This document shows, piece by piece, positions 43,256 through 52,499 of a stretch of DNA of 64,000 nt. The DNA lies in NCBI RefSeq assembly GCF_019977355.1, contig NZ_AP024655.1, positions 930,001-994,000 on the forward strand. The letters are read 5' to 3'. Position 1 is the first letter of the stretch. Every line of letters starts with the position of its first letter. Position numbers and translations under genes: made by a program. The notes beneath the pieces were generated by a model, which had not been told where the DNA came from, made no database searches, and saw only the letters and a program-made list of their open reading frames with translations. The stretch comes from Arthrobacter sp. NicSoilB8 (GTDB lineage: Bacteria > Actinomycetota > Actinomycetes > Actinomycetales > Micrococcaceae).

Positions 43256-45327
43256 GCACCAACGAGAAAGTCTCCGCCGCGCCGGCCCGGGCAACGGACA
43301 CCGTGACTGCCGGGGCCACCGCAGCGGACGTGACAGACGAAGATTTCCTCGAGGAGGAGTACACGCCCGGCGAAGCCGACGGCGGCATGTTCGGCGCCGT
43401 GCCGGCCAAGAAGGCCCAGCACTTCTGGCCCTCGGCCAAACGGCTCATGGGACTCCTGAAACCCGAGCGTGCCGGCATCATCGTGGTGCTCGCGATGGTG
43501 ACGGTCGCCGTCGTCCTCAATGTCATCGCCCCCCGGATCCTGGGCCAGGCGATGGACGTGATCTTCGCCGGCGTGGTCGGCAAGCAGTTGCCGGCCGGGG
43601 CCACCAAGGAAGAATTCATCGCCGGACTGCGCTTCCAAGGCCAGGACAACTTTGCCGACATGCTGGCCAAGATGGACGTGGTGCCGGGCGCGGGCATCGA
43701 TTTCCAGAAGCTCGCGTTCCTCATCAGCGTGGTCCTGGTGATGTACTTCGTCGCCAACATCTTCTTGTGGCTGCAGGGCTACGTCCTGAACGTGCTGGTC
43801 ATGCGCGTGGTCCGCAAGCTCCGCGATGATACCGAGAAGAAGCTCAACCAGCTGCCGCTAGGCTACTTCGATACCCGCCAGCGCGGCGACATCCTCTCCC
43901 GTGTCACGAACGACGTCGACAACATCCAGCAGGCGCTCCAGCAGGCCTTCGCGCAGCTCGTGAACTCGGCCCTGACGGTCCTCGGCATCGTGATCATGAT
44001 GTTCATCGTGTCCTGGCAGCTGGCCCTGATCGCCCTCGTCGCGCTCCCGCTCTCCGGGGTGGCCGCAGGCATCATCGGCGCCCGCAGCCAGAAACTTTTC
44101 GCCGCCCAGTGGAAGAACACCGGGGAGCTCAACGGCCAGATCGAGGAATCCTTCTCCGGCCACGACCTCGTCCGTGTCTTCGGCCGCGACGCCGACATGC
44201 TGGCCCGCTTCGACGAGCGCAACGAGGAGCTCTACAAGGCCAGCTTCGGCGCCCAGTTCGTGTCCGGCATGATCATGCCGGTCATGCAGTTCGTCTCCTA
44301 CCTCAGCTACGTGGGGATCGCCGTCGTCGGCGGCCTGCGCGTGGCCTCGGGGGGCATGAGCCTGGGCGACGCCACTGCTTTCATCCAGTACTCGCGCGAG
44401 TTCACCCAGCCGCTGGGGCAGATGGCCGGGATGGCCAACATGCTGCAGTCCGGCGTCGCCTCGGCCGAGCGGGTCTTCGAATTCCTCGACGCCGACGAAC
44501 AGGAAGCCGAAACCGCCACCGAGCACCTCCCGGCCAAGACGGACGGGCACGTCGAGTTCAGGCACGTCACCTTCAGCTACTCGCCGGACAAGCCGCTGAT
44601 CGAGGACCTGTCCTTCACCGCCGAGCCCGGACACACCGTGGCAATCGTCGGACCGACCGGGGCGGGCAAAACCACGCTCGTCAACCTGGTGATGCGCTTC
44701 TACGAACTGAACGCCGGCAGCATCACCCTGGACGGCGTGGACATCACCCGGCTGAGCCGCTCGGAGCTGCGCGCCAAGGTCGGCATGGTGCTGCAGGACG
44801 CGTGGCTGTTCGGCGGAACCATCTACGAGAACATCCGTTACGGCAAGCTGGACGCCACGGAAGAGCAGATCATGGCGGCGGCCAAGGCCACCTTCGTGGA
44901 CCGTTTCGTCCGCGCGCTGCCGGACGGCTACAACACGGTCATTGACGAAGAAGGCAACAACGTCAGTGCCGGCGAAAAGCAGCTGATCACCATCGCCCGG
45001 GCCTTCGTGGCGAACCCGTCGCTGCTGATCCTGGACGAGGCCACGAGCTCCGTGGATACCCGCACCGAAGCCCTGGTGCAGAAGGCCATGGCCGCGCTGC
45101 GCACCGAGCGCACCAGCTTCGTGATCGCCCACCGCCTTTCTACCATCCGGGACGCGGACACCATCCTTGTCATGGAAGCCGGGCGGATCGTCGAGCAGGG
45201 CCGGCACGCCCAGCTGCTGGAACTGCAGGGCGCGTACCACCGGCTGTACATGTCCCAGTTCGCCGGAGAGGACGCGGACGCGGCCCTGGCAGATTCGGTC
45301 GAGGACGCGACGGCGGTGCACAGCTGA
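43252..45327 (+). CDS. ABC exporter half-transporter B (degenerate signature motif)
   Basis: A 691-residue exporter half with a roughly 60-residue N-terminal extension, six helices and an ATPase domain. Walker A is GPTGAGKTT, Walker B is LLILDEATSSVD with the catalytic Glu596, and the switch His is in AHRLST. The signature motif is changed to VSAGEKQ. Combined with the intact signature of half A, this gives one consensus and one degenerate ATP site. A loop insertion of about 50 residues (FAGVVGKQLPAGATKEEFIAG onward) lies between helices 1 and 2. The exported substrate is unknown. Confidence 0.92.
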   Translation: MSTNEKVSAAPARATDTVTAGATAADVTDEDFLEEEYTPGEADGGMFGAVPAKKAQHFWPSAKRLMGLLKPERAGIIVVLAMVTVAVVLNVIAPRILGQAMDVIFAGVVGKQLPAGATKEEFIAGLRFQGQDNFADMLAKMDVVPGAGIDFQKLAFLISVVLVMYFVANIFLWLQGYVLNVLVMRVVRKLRDDTEKKLNQLPLGYFDTRQRGDILSRVTNDVDNIQQALQQAFAQLVNSALTVLGIVIMMFIVSWQLALIALVALPLSGVAAGIIGARSQKLFAAQWKNTGELNGQIEESFSGHDLVRVFGRDADMLARFDERNEELYKASFGAQFVSGMIMPVMQFVSYLSYVGIAVVGGLRVASGGMSLGDATAFIQYSREFTQPLGQMAGMANMLQSGVASAERVFEFLDADEQEAETATEHLPAKTDGHVEFRHVTFSYSPDKPLIEDLSFTAEPGHTVAIVGPTGAGKTTLVNLVMRFYELNAGSITLDGVDITRLSRSELRAKVGMVLQDAWLFGGTIYENIRYGKLDATEEQIMAAAKATFVDRFVRALPDGYNTVIDEEGNNVSAGEKQLITIARAFVANPSLLILDEATSSVDTRTEALVQKAMAALRTERTSFVIAHRLSTIRDADTILVMEAGRIVEQGRHAQLLELQGAYHRLYMSQFAGEDADAALADSVEDATAVHS

Positions 45328-45425
45328 GCGCCGCCGGGTCCGCGCCCGGGACCGCCGGGGCGAACGCAGCCAGGGAGAAGGATACGGAGGGCACGGGCAG
45401 CGAGCCCAAGCGGCTCGAGGTCGAG

Positions 45426-45863
45426 GTGCCGATGCGCTGGGGCGACATGGACGCCTACGGGCACATCAACAACGTCCAGATAGTCCGGATCCTGGAGGAG
45501 GCACGGATCGCCGCGTTCGGACCGCCCCGCGGCCCCGGGCTGCCCGGGACCGAACCCCCGGTGTCGCTCTTCAACGACGTCCCGGAGGGGACGCTCGCCC
45601 TCGTGGTGGAGCACAAGATCCGTTACGTCAGGACGCTGGAATACCGGAACGTGCCCGCGGTCGTGCAGCTGTGGGTCGGGGCGGTAAAGGGCGCCAGCTT
45701 CGACATCCACTATCTGGTGCAGGACCCCGTCACCCGGGAGGACTGCGTCCGGGCCACGAGCCATCTTGCCTTTGTTGATGAGGCCACCGGCCGGGTGCTG
45801 CGTCTGACGCCGGAGCAGAAGGAGCGGCTGGCCCCGTTCACCCGGCCGCACCCGGTCCAATAG
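45426..45863 (+). CDS. Acyl-CoA thioesterase, hot-dog fold
   Basis: A 145-residue 4-hydroxybenzoyl-CoA-thioesterase-like protein. VPMRWGDMDAYGHINNVQIVRILEEAR carries the catalytic Asp and the N-x-x-x conserved segment of the YbgC/FadM group. The true start is uncertain. The GTG at 45426 has no ribosome site, while the first beta strand (RLEVEVPMRW) begins upstream of it. The frame is open without ATG, GTG or TTG back to a CTG at 45324 that overlaps the ABC gene stop. GGAGAAGGA at 45374-45382 lies in that stretch. The substrate is unknown. Confidence 0.85.
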   Translation: MPMRWGDMDAYGHINNVQIVRILEEARIAAFGPPRGPGLPGTEPPVSLFNDVPEGTLALVVEHKIRYVRTLEYRNVPAVVQLWVGAVKGASFDIHYLVQDPVTREDCVRATSHLAFVDEATGRVLRLTPEQKERLAPFTRPHPVQ

Positions 45864-45931
45864 CCCCTACCCTCGGCTTTGGCGTAGCTCCTACAATGAA
45901 CAATCCGGACGCATAAGGAGCAGTGGTCGCT

Positions 45932-46216
45932 GTGAACATGGGCAAGAACATGCATAAGAAAATGCACATGAGGCACTCTCGAAAGAAGACCTGGCAAGAG
46001 CTCTCGCCGAGGGCGAAGTTCGGCACGATCGCCGGCGCGCTTGTTCAGCTGGCGTTGCTCGTCGCGGCCCAACGCGATATTTCACGTCGGCCCGCCGTGG
46101 AAATCCGCGGCAGCAAGGCGCTGTGGCGGGCCGCCACCCTGGTGAATTTCATAGGTCCGGGATGCTACTTTACCTTCGGCGTGAAGCGCGGTCCGGCCGC
46201 GAAGCCGGTTTCGTAG
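45932..46216 (+). CDS. Small basic membrane-associated protein
   Basis: A 94-residue protein. The GTG at 45932 is chosen because AAGGAG (45915-45920) is 11 bases upstream. A GTG three codons earlier is only two bases from that site. The N-terminus is unusually rich in Met, His and Lys (MGKNMHKKMHMRHSRKK). Two hydrophobic stretches follow (FGTIAGALVQLALLVA, and LVNFIGPGCYFTFGV), resembling a phospholipase D N-terminal-type (PLDc_N) membrane hairpin. The function is unknown. Confidence 0.7.
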   Translation: MNMGKNMHKKMHMRHSRKKTWQELSPRAKFGTIAGALVQLALLVAAQRDISRRPAVEIRGSKALWRAATLVNFIGPGCYFTFGVKRGPAAKPVS

Positions 46217-46300
46217 ATCGGGCACCCTGCCACTACTGGTCGGTAGCTTAGGGGCGGGCGTTAAATGCGCGCGTTCAGTTTAAGCCTGTAAATTGAACGT

Positions 46301-48529
46301 ATGACCCCATCCAAAAAGCCTGCCCTGCACCGTGCCCTCGGTATCTCCAAGGAGATTGAAGACGCGGCGTGGTTCGTGCTCGGCCCGGGGTTGCTCGGCA
46401 AGCCGTCCGCCCTGGACGGCCGGACCAAGACGTGGTCCGTCCAGGCGGCCGCGGAGTTGCTGGAACGCCTCGAACGCGGGGTTCCCGACCCCAAAGCGCC
46501 GATGATGACCAACCTGCGCCAGAACCTGGAAGATGCCACGCGCGGTGCCAAGCAACTGGCGGTGGAACTGCTCTTCCTCCAGTCCCTGCCGCTGGCCCAC
46601 GAGGTCAAGTCGCTCAAGGTCAAGCGTGCCCGTGTCGCCGAGGCCGCATCTTGGCTGGAACCGCCACTGGAGCTCCCCGACGAGCTCTTCGCGGGCATGA
46701 CGGACCACGGCGTCATCCGGGACCGGACGGCGGAATTTAACTGGACCATCTGGGACCACCTGAAATGGCTGTGCCGTTTCGTGCAGCACGTCGCCACAAG
46801 GCCGGCCGGCGTGGTCCAAGCCGCGGTCAAGGATCCGCTGGCTTTCCACCGGCTGGTCGCCGGGACGCCGGATGACCAGCCTGCCATCCGCCGCAGCATT
46901 GAGTTCCTGGTGTGGCCCAGCTACTTCGAACCCGTCGTGGCCGACGTCGAACGGCAGGAGATCCGCGACGCCTTCGCTTCCCTGGTCGGCGGGGCCAAGG
47001 GGGACAGCGACGAGGACATTTCGGCGGACATCCACCGCATCCGGCTGCACCTGGATCAGCAGGCCGGGCAGCGGATCGACTGGTACTCCCGCCAGCTAGT
47101 GAGCCAGTGGCGGAAGGTCGGCGACCCCGGCCGCCGCGCCTGGCTGCTGCGCACCCACCACGACAACGCCGAGCTGCTGAGGGAGTGGCGGGACGGGGAA
47201 GCGGTGACGCTCGACGTCGAACATCTCCGCCTGCTGGACCCGGGCGTTACTGCCGGGCTCGTCCAGAACGCCGTTGACGAGGACTACAAGCACCTCGGCT
47301 ACGTGGAGCGCGAGGATACCAAGACCGCCGTCTTCGCCTTCCTGACCGTGATGAAGCCCGGCGACCTTGCGCTGCACCAGAGCTCGGGCAAGGTCCGGAT
47401 CGGCGTGGTCCTGGGCGAGCCGGAGCATGGAAAGGACAACCGCCAGCTCCGCCGCAAGGTCCGGTGGTTCGATGAGGAACACGAAGCTGCCGGTCTGCCC
47501 CGGCACGTGCAGCGCCAGCTGACCACGTCGGGGAACATCGTGGACATTACCCGCGTGATCCAGGCGCTCGAGGCCCTCCTGCCGGCAGAAGCGGAAGACG
47601 CCGGAGACGCCGAGGAGCCGGAGGCCGCCGTCGAACCGGTCCAAGACGGGTTCCGGCCGCTGACACCGGAGTTCGCCGCGTCCCTGCACATGGACCTGGA
47701 TCCGCTGCAGGAAATCGCCGAGCTCCTCGAAGAGAACCGGCAGGTGGTGCTCTACGGCCCGCCGGGAACGGGAAAGACGTACCTTGCCAAACACCTCGCC
47801 GCCGAGCTCGCCGGCGACACGACGGACGAGCGGGTCAAACTGGTCCAGTTCCATCCGTCGTACGCTTACGAAGACTTCTTCGAGGGCTTCCGTCCGGACA
47901 AGACGGACGAGGGCCAGGTGTCCTTCAAGCTGGTGGCCGGTCCGCTGCGCCGCCTGGCCGAGGAGGCCGCCAAGCCCGGCAATGAAAGCAAGCCGTACTT
48001 CCTGATCATCGATGAGATGAACCGGGCGAACCTGGCCAAGGTGTTCGGCGAGCTGTACTTCCTGCTCGAATACCGTGATGACCGGATCTACCTCCAGTAC
48101 AGCCCCAACGAGCCGTTCACCCTGCCGGACAACCTCTACATCATCGGCACCATGAACACCGCGGACCGTTCCATCGCGATGATGGATGCGGCCATCCGGC
48201 GGCGCTTCTCCTTCATCGAGCTCCATCCGAAGACGGAACCCGTGAAGGGCTCGCTGCTGCGTTTCCTCCAGGCCCGTGACCTGGACACGACGCCGGCCCT
48301 GCTGCTGGACGCCCTGAACGACGCGATCGACGAATGGGACCGGGACCTCATGATCGGGCCCTCCTATTTCATGAAGAAGTCCGCGCAGACGCCCAAGGGC
48401 CTCCGCCGGATCTGGAAGTACGAGCTCATGCCGCTGCTGGAAGAGCATTATCACGGACAGCTCAACCGCGCCCAGCTCGAGGAGCGGTTCGGACTGGAAC
48501 AACTCCTCGGCCGCCTGGCGCATGCTTAG
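46301..48529 (+). CDS. mcrB: McrB-like AAA+ restriction NTPase
   Basis: A 742-residue protein. The first about 440 residues form a target-recognition and linker part without the usual DUF3578 domain by eye. An acidic linker follows. The AAA+ motor has Walker A GPPGTGKTY (about residue 486), Walker B FLIIDEMNRANL (Asp571/Glu572) and the McrB hallmark MNTADRS (618-624). McrB proteins form GTP-hydrolysing rings that move along modified DNA and activate the McrC nuclease. The stop overlaps the mcrC start by eight bases. The DNA modification recognised cannot be predicted from the N-terminal part. Confidence 0.88.
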   Translation: MTPSKKPALHRALGISKEIEDAAWFVLGPGLLGKPSALDGRTKTWSVQAAAELLERLERGVPDPKAPMMTNLRQNLEDATRGAKQLAVELLFLQSLPLAHEVKSLKVKRARVAEAASWLEPPLELPDELFAGMTDHGVIRDRTAEFNWTIWDHLKWLCRFVQHVATRPAGVVQAAVKDPLAFHRLVAGTPDDQPAIRRSIEFLVWPSYFEPVVADVERQEIRDAFASLVGGAKGDSDEDISADIHRIRLHLDQQAGQRIDWYSRQLVSQWRKVGDPGRRAWLLRTHHDNAELLREWRDGEAVTLDVEHLRLLDPGVTAGLVQNAVDEDYKHLGYVEREDTKTAVFAFLTVMKPGDLALHQSSGKVRIGVVLGEPEHGKDNRQLRRKVRWFDEEHEAAGLPRHVQRQLTTSGNIVDITRVIQALEALLPAEAEDAGDAEEPEAAVEPVQDGFRPLTPEFAASLHMDLDPLQEIAELLEENRQVVLYGPPGTGKTYLAKHLAAELAGDTTDERVKLVQFHPSYAYEDFFEGFRPDKTDEGQVSFKLVAGPLRRLAEEAAKPGNESKPYFLIIDEMNRANLAKVFGELYFLLEYRDDRIYLQYSPNEPFTLPDNLYIIGTMNTADRSIAMMDAAIRRRFSFIELHPKTEPVKGSLLRFLQARDLDTTPALLLDALNDAIDEWDRDLMIGPSYFMKKSAQTPKGLRRIWKYELMPLLEEHYHGQLNRAQLEERFGLEQLLGRLAHA

Positions 48530-49940
48530 GCTCGCGCCGGCCGGGGCCGCCCCGGGGCTCGGCGCCGCCCGCCCGGACCGGAGCCCGTCCGGGCCGGGCA
48601 CCGGGCCGGACAGCGGCGTTGAGCGGGACACACCGGGACCGGCGACGCCGGGCCGGGGTCAGTCCGGGCTGGGCACGCCGGGGCGGGTCATGCCCTTGCG
48701 GGGCGGTGCAGCGGCGTCCTGCCGGCACGTTGTCCTCGATGAGCTCTCCGCCGGCGTCGTGGAGCGGCTGGATCCCGACACCGCAGCCTATGTCAACGCC
48801 AGCGGCCTGGCGAAGGCCTCGCCAATGGGCATGGGCCTGTACCGGATCGAACCCGTGGGGACTGTGGGCTCGGTCCGCACTCCCACGGTGCAGCTGGAGG
48901 TCCGGCCGAAGGGACGGCTCGGGCTGAGCAGGCTCCTGTTCCTGCTCGGCTACGCGGGGGACCAGGGATTCCGGGACGAAGCCGTCGCCGCGGTAGAACA
49001 CACGGACCTTTGGAGCGCGCTGGCCGAATCCCTGGCGCAGCTTTCCGACCGGGCACTGAGCCGCGGCGTGCTGCAGGGGTACCTCATGGTGGAGGAATCC
49101 CTCCGGACCGTCAAGGGCCGCATCCGGATCTCGGACCAGATCTCCCGCCGGCCGGGGATGCTAGTCCCCTTGGAAGTCTCCTACGACGAATTCACCGAGG
49201 ACATCGCGGAGAACCGGATTCTACGCGCCGCGCTGGAACGGATGTCCCAGGTGCCGCGGGTCCGGCCCGAGGTTCTCAGCCGGCTGCGCCAGCTGAAGGG
49301 AAAGCTCGACGCCGTGACGCGCCTTCAGTCCGGCGCGCCGCTGCCGCAGTGGCGCCCCAGCCGGATGAACACCCGCTACCACGCGGCTCTCCGGCTCGCC
49401 GAGCTGATCCTGCGGAACGCCTCTGCGGAGGCCGGCGACGGCAAGCAGCAGTCGGCGTCGTTCGTGGTGGACATGGCCAAGGTGTTCGAGGACTTCGTCG
49501 GAACGGCACTGCGCGAAGCCATGGCCGCCTACCCCGGAGAAATGCGGCTGCGCTACAACGCCCTGCTGAACGAGGCGGTGCGCGACTCCGACCGGATTGT
49601 GGTCCAGCCCGGGGCCGTCCACTTCCTCGGCGGCCAGCCCGTCATGGTGTACGACGCCAAGTACAAGGCCGCGGCCGACGTCGGCGCATCACTCTCGGGC
49701 GACCATTATCGGATGCTGGCCTACTGCACATCCCTGCGGGTGCCGACGGCGTGGATCATTTACCCGGGCGCAGGGGAAATCAAGCTGCGCCGGATTCTCA
49801 ACACCGACATCGATATTGTCGAGTTCCCGCTGGATCTGTCCCTGCCGCCGTCGGAGATCCTGGCCGCGGTGGCAGATCTTGCCCAGCAGTCCTGGGGCGA
49901 AGTGCTCCGGCAAGCCAGTATCGACCGTTCGGCGGGTTAA
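48522..49940 (+). CDS. mcrC: McrC-like nuclease subunit, one catalytic residue altered
   Basis: A 472-residue McrC partner of the restriction system. A Pro/Gly-rich N-terminal stretch of about 65 residues precedes the McrBC-type beta domain. An internal ATG at 48690 would remove most of it. The PD-(D/E)xK nuclease core shows MVYDAKYK (Asp378, Lys380). Fourteen residues before, where the first metal-binding Asp is expected, the sequence is VVQPGAVHF with Gly364. E. coli McrC has a 13-residue spacing between its two catalytic Asp residues as I recall it. The enzyme may therefore be inactive or use another ligand. Confidence 0.85.
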   Translation: MLRLAPAGAAPGLGAARPDRSPSGPGTGPDSGVERDTPGPATPGRGQSGLGTPGRVMPLRGGAAASCRHVVLDELSAGVVERLDPDTAAYVNASGLAKASPMGMGLYRIEPVGTVGSVRTPTVQLEVRPKGRLGLSRLLFLLGYAGDQGFRDEAVAAVEHTDLWSALAESLAQLSDRALSRGVLQGYLMVEESLRTVKGRIRISDQISRRPGMLVPLEVSYDEFTEDIAENRILRAALERMSQVPRVRPEVLSRLRQLKGKLDAVTRLQSGAPLPQWRPSRMNTRYHAALRLAELILRNASAEAGDGKQQSASFVVDMAKVFEDFVGTALREAMAAYPGEMRLRYNALLNEAVRDSDRIVVQPGAVHFLGGQPVMVYDAKYKAAADVGASLSGDHYRMLAYCTSLRVPTAWIIYPGAGEIKLRRILNTDIDIVEFPLDLSLPPSEILAAVADLAQQSWGEVLRQASIDRSAG

Positions 49941-49969
49941 GCCGATCCGCCGGTAAACCGGTCAGCGAG

Positions 49970-50299
49970 CTAGGCGGATTCGTCCTGCCGGACGCCGACT
50001 GTCAGCAAGTGATCCAGAAGCGCCTTTTCCGGCTGTCCGGGGTTGTTGGCGACGTGCCACCGAAGTCTGTCCTGCGCTTCAGCATCCTCCGGGTTGGTGG
50101 ATGCGAGAACCTCATTAATGATCGAGGTCGACTGCCGACGCAAGGGTTCGAGATCCGGATCCGCTCCGCGGAGCCTGCGGGGCAGGACGGCACGGTGCGT
50201 GGAGTGGCTCAAGGGACGGAGCGGCAGAACTGCAGGACTGGAATCTGCTGGCGCAGCAGCCGGGTCGGGCTCGTTGTTAGACGTCAGCAAGTGCGGCAT
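49970..50299 (-). CDS. Small hypothetical protein between mcrC and vsr
   Basis: A 109-residue predicted protein read leftward, with a GGGAG ribosome site five to six bases before its ATG. It has no membrane segment. The N-terminal half is Pro/Arg-rich and the C-terminal half is helical (STSIINEVLASTNPEDAEAQ, then a DRLRWHVANN segment). No family is recognised. It lies convergent to mcrC and downstream of vsr in the same direction, so it may be a minor part of the defence patch or unrelated. Confidence 0.55.
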   Translation of the reverse strand: MPHLLTSNNEPDPAAAPADSSPAVLPLRPLSHSTHRAVLPRRLRGADPDLEPLRRQSTSIINEVLASTNPEDAEAQDRLRWHVANNPGQPEKALLDHLLTVGVRQDESA

Positions 50300-50493
50300 G
50301 TGCGCTCTCCCGTGTTAGCAGTACGCGTTGGTACTGACCGAATTCTCGCTAAATCCCCCGGAGTCGAATACTAGCGGAGACGATTCGGCCTGCCCCGGCG
50401 GGGCCGCGCGACACGCAGGACGTCTTGTGGTGCTGTGGTGCTGTGGCGCATGCCGGGACGGATTTCTGGCTCTTAGCGACTGCGGCAGCTGGC

Positions 50494-50931
50494 TCACGCC
50501 GGAGGCTGGCTCTGGAGGAAGGCATCGAGCCGGAGCTCCACCGCGGATGGATCCTTGAGCTCGCACTCCCACACAGTCAGCACCTGCCAGCCGTCACGTT
50601 CGAGCTGGAGCCGCTGGGCGGCGTCGCGGTTCCGGGTTCGTGTGCGCTTGGTTTCCCAGAATTCAGCGTTGGCTTGGGGTGCGTGCTGACCGGCCCGGCA
50701 ATCGTGGAAATGCCAGAAACAGCCGTTGACGAAGATGACCTTGTGGCGGCCCGCGAAGACGAGATCGGGATTGCCCGGGAGTTTGCCGCCGCCAGCGCTG
50801 CCATGCAGGCGGTAGCGGTAACCCTTCGCGTGCAACAGCTTACGGACCAGCAGTTCTGGCTTGGTGTTCTTGCCGCGGATGCGGGACATGTTCCAGCTGC
50901 GCCGCTCCGGGGTCAGCTTGTCCGCCATCAT
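50494..50931 (-). CDS. vsr: Very short patch repair endonuclease
   Basis: A 145-residue Vsr-type mismatch endonuclease that nicks next to T:G mismatches left by deamination of 5-methylcytosine. The family pattern is clear: TPERRSWNMSRIRGKNTKPE at the N-terminus, LPGNPDLVFAGRHKVIFVNGCFWHFHDC in the core (catalytic Asp, zinc-binding His and Cys), and an ELKDP tail. The usual His in FVHGCFWH is Asn here. No dcm-type methylase is seen in the window. Its neighbourhood with mcrBC is a common arrangement around cytosine methylation. Confidence 0.93.
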   Translation of the reverse strand: MMADKLTPERRSWNMSRIRGKNTKPELLVRKLLHAKGYRYRLHGSAGGGKLPGNPDLVFAGRHKVIFVNGCFWHFHDCRAGQHAPQANAEFWETKRTRTRNRDAAQRLQLERDGWQVLTVWECELKDPSAVELRLDAFLQSQPPA

Positions 50932-51015
50932 TTAAGTCTAGGCGGCTGCCGGGCAGGTGGCCGGCGTCGGCGGCGGTGGACATCGGCGGCGGTGGCCGGG
51001 ACGCGACGTCGGGCG

Positions 51016-51450
51016 TTAGATCTCCCGCTCCGGGTGTTCGCCGAACTGGAAGTGGCGTCCGCTGACTGACGTCGGCGTAATTTCCACGTAGAAGTCTTTC
51101 AGCGTGGGAACCCAGGGCTTGAGGCCGAGGGCCTCGGCCTCGGCGATATCCGCCGATTGATCAAGCACGCGCGCCGTGCCGCGCAGGACCACGGACCACG
51201 CTTCCTCGGACAGGATCCCGTCGGTTTCGAAGAGCACCTTCGAGTTGATGGTGAGCTCAGCCAGTTTGTTTCCCGGGGCGGTGCGGAGGAATAGTTTTCG
51301 GTCGCTGGCCGCGTAGTTCACCGGGAAGATGTCCGGCTCTCCGGCCACAGTCACCACGAGCCTGCCGTGTTTTGTGCTGTCAATCAGCTTCCAGGACTGC
51401 TCGTCGTCCAACTTGAGGATGGGATTGCCGTCTTCGTGTTCGAACATCAT
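51016..51450 (-). CDS. Pyridoxamine 5'-phosphate oxidase-family (flavin-binding split barrel) protein
   Basis: A 144-residue split-barrel protein. GRLVVTVAGEPDIFPVNYAASDRKLFLRTA is the typical flavin-pocket region, followed by LFETDGILSEEAWSVVLRGTARVL. Such small proteins in actinobacteria bind FMN or F420 and act in general redox or stress defence. The specific reaction is unknown. The start is uncertain. ATG 51450 begins the conserved part but has no strong ribosome site. An ATG at 51534 in the same frame gives 28 more residues without family resemblance. Confidence 0.85.
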   Translation of the reverse strand: MMFEHEDGNPILKLDDEQSWKLIDSTKHGRLVVTVAGEPDIFPVNYAASDRKLFLRTAPGNKLAELTINSKVLFETDGILSEEAWSVVLRGTARVLDQSADIAEAEALGLKPWVPTLKDFYVEITPTSVSGRHFQFGEHPEREI

Positions 51451-51836
51451 GGGTTCATTGTGCTGAACCAGGCAGCCGATTGCTAGGGCAAAAGGGCTCA
51501 AAGCAGGCGGGTCACGGCGTTCAAAGGGCTGCATAAGCGCTGCCAGGATTAGGCCAGGCGGCCAGGCGGCCAGGCGGCCGGTGCAGCCCGTGCGGCCCGT
51601 GGCCCCGGCGCGCGTGCGGCCCGTGCGGCCCCGTGCGGCCCCGGCGCGCCTCGGCGTCGAACGCAGGACTTCCCATCGCCCACACCAGTCCTTCGTGAGG
51701 CGGCACCACGGGAGGTGCGGAAACCTCGTCAAGCAGTGCCTGTGGATAACTTCTGCAGTCAAAATGTGACGTCAGTTACCCTTAAGCATTGCTTGGACTC
51801 GCGCGTCTTGATTTTCTATCGGGGGAGTAGCTGACC
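51451..51836. other. Intergenic region with GC-rich low-complexity repeats
   Basis: These 386 bases contain a short tandem run of GGCGGCCA-type 8-mers (about 51551-51580), followed by GTGCGGCCC repeats to about 51645. After that comes an AT-richer promoter area for the lipoprotein gene. I see no gene, and the open frames across it follow the repeat only. Confidence 0.6.
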
Positions 51837-52499
51837 ATGACATCTCGCACTTCGCTTTCCGGTCCGCGGCGTGCCTGTGCGGCAGCCTTCGTGGCAATCT
51901 CCCTGATGTCGGTCGCAGCCTGCAGCGCGGGAGGGGCGCCGCCTCCCGACACTCCGTCGTCGGAGTCTCAAAGTCCGTCCACTTCGTCCCCGCCGAGCGC
52001 TACCCCCACGCCGACGCCCAGCTACAAACCGGCAGACGCGACCGGCAAGGCACAGAACGTCCCGGTTCCCGAGCTGCCCGAGGCGGCGAAGGCCGAGACG
52101 AAGGAAGGTCTTGAGGCGTTTGCCCGGTACTGGTACTCAACGCTCTCCTACGCATACGAGACCGGAGATATCGAACCGTTGGAGTTGGTGTCGAGTCCGA
52201 CATGCGTTTCTTGCGGTCGGGTAAAGGAAGTTGTCCAGGGATGGAATTCCGGGGGTAGGTGGCTGTCCGGCGGAAAAATGGTTGTGGAAGGTGTGCAGAC
52301 CAATTTCATTGAGACAACATCGGCTGAGTACCAAGTCCTGATTCAGGTGTATCAGGATGCTCTGTCCTACTATCGAGGGGACAAAACACTTGACGAAAAG
52401 ACCGAGCGAAGCCCCTCAACTGGCGACATTATGATCGCATCGTATGAAAGCGGAGCTTGGAGGGCCGTGACTGTTGAGCACTTGGCCAAGAGCCGATGA
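51837..52499 (+). CDS. DUF6318-type secreted lipoprotein
   Basis: A 220-residue lipoprotein. The signal ends in the lipobox VAAC. A Ser/Pro/Thr-rich linker of about 40 residues leads to the domain with PVPELPEAAKAETKEGLEAFARYWYSTLSYAYETGD and a CVSCGRV pair of cysteines. I recognise this as the pattern of the Micrococcaceae DUF6318 family. Its function is unknown, though the fold resembles small NTF2-like domains. It is coupled to the next secreted protein by a four-base overlap, so the two probably act together outside the cell. Confidence 0.85.
   Translation: MTSRTSLSGPRRACAAAFVAISLMSVAACSAGGAPPPDTPSSESQSPSTSSPPSATPTPTPSYKPADATGKAQNVPVPELPEAAKAETKEGLEAFARYWYSTLSYAYETGDIEPLELVSSPTCVSCGRVKEVVQGWNSGGRWLSGGKMVVEGVQTNFIETTSAEYQVLIQVYQDALSYYRGDKTLDEKTERSPSTGDIMIASYESGAWRAVTVEHLAKSR

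Noticed and set aside
50328..50558. Possible small genes in the gap between the small hypothetical protein and vsr
   Set aside because: The frames are short, overlap vsr in antisense and lack ribosome sites.
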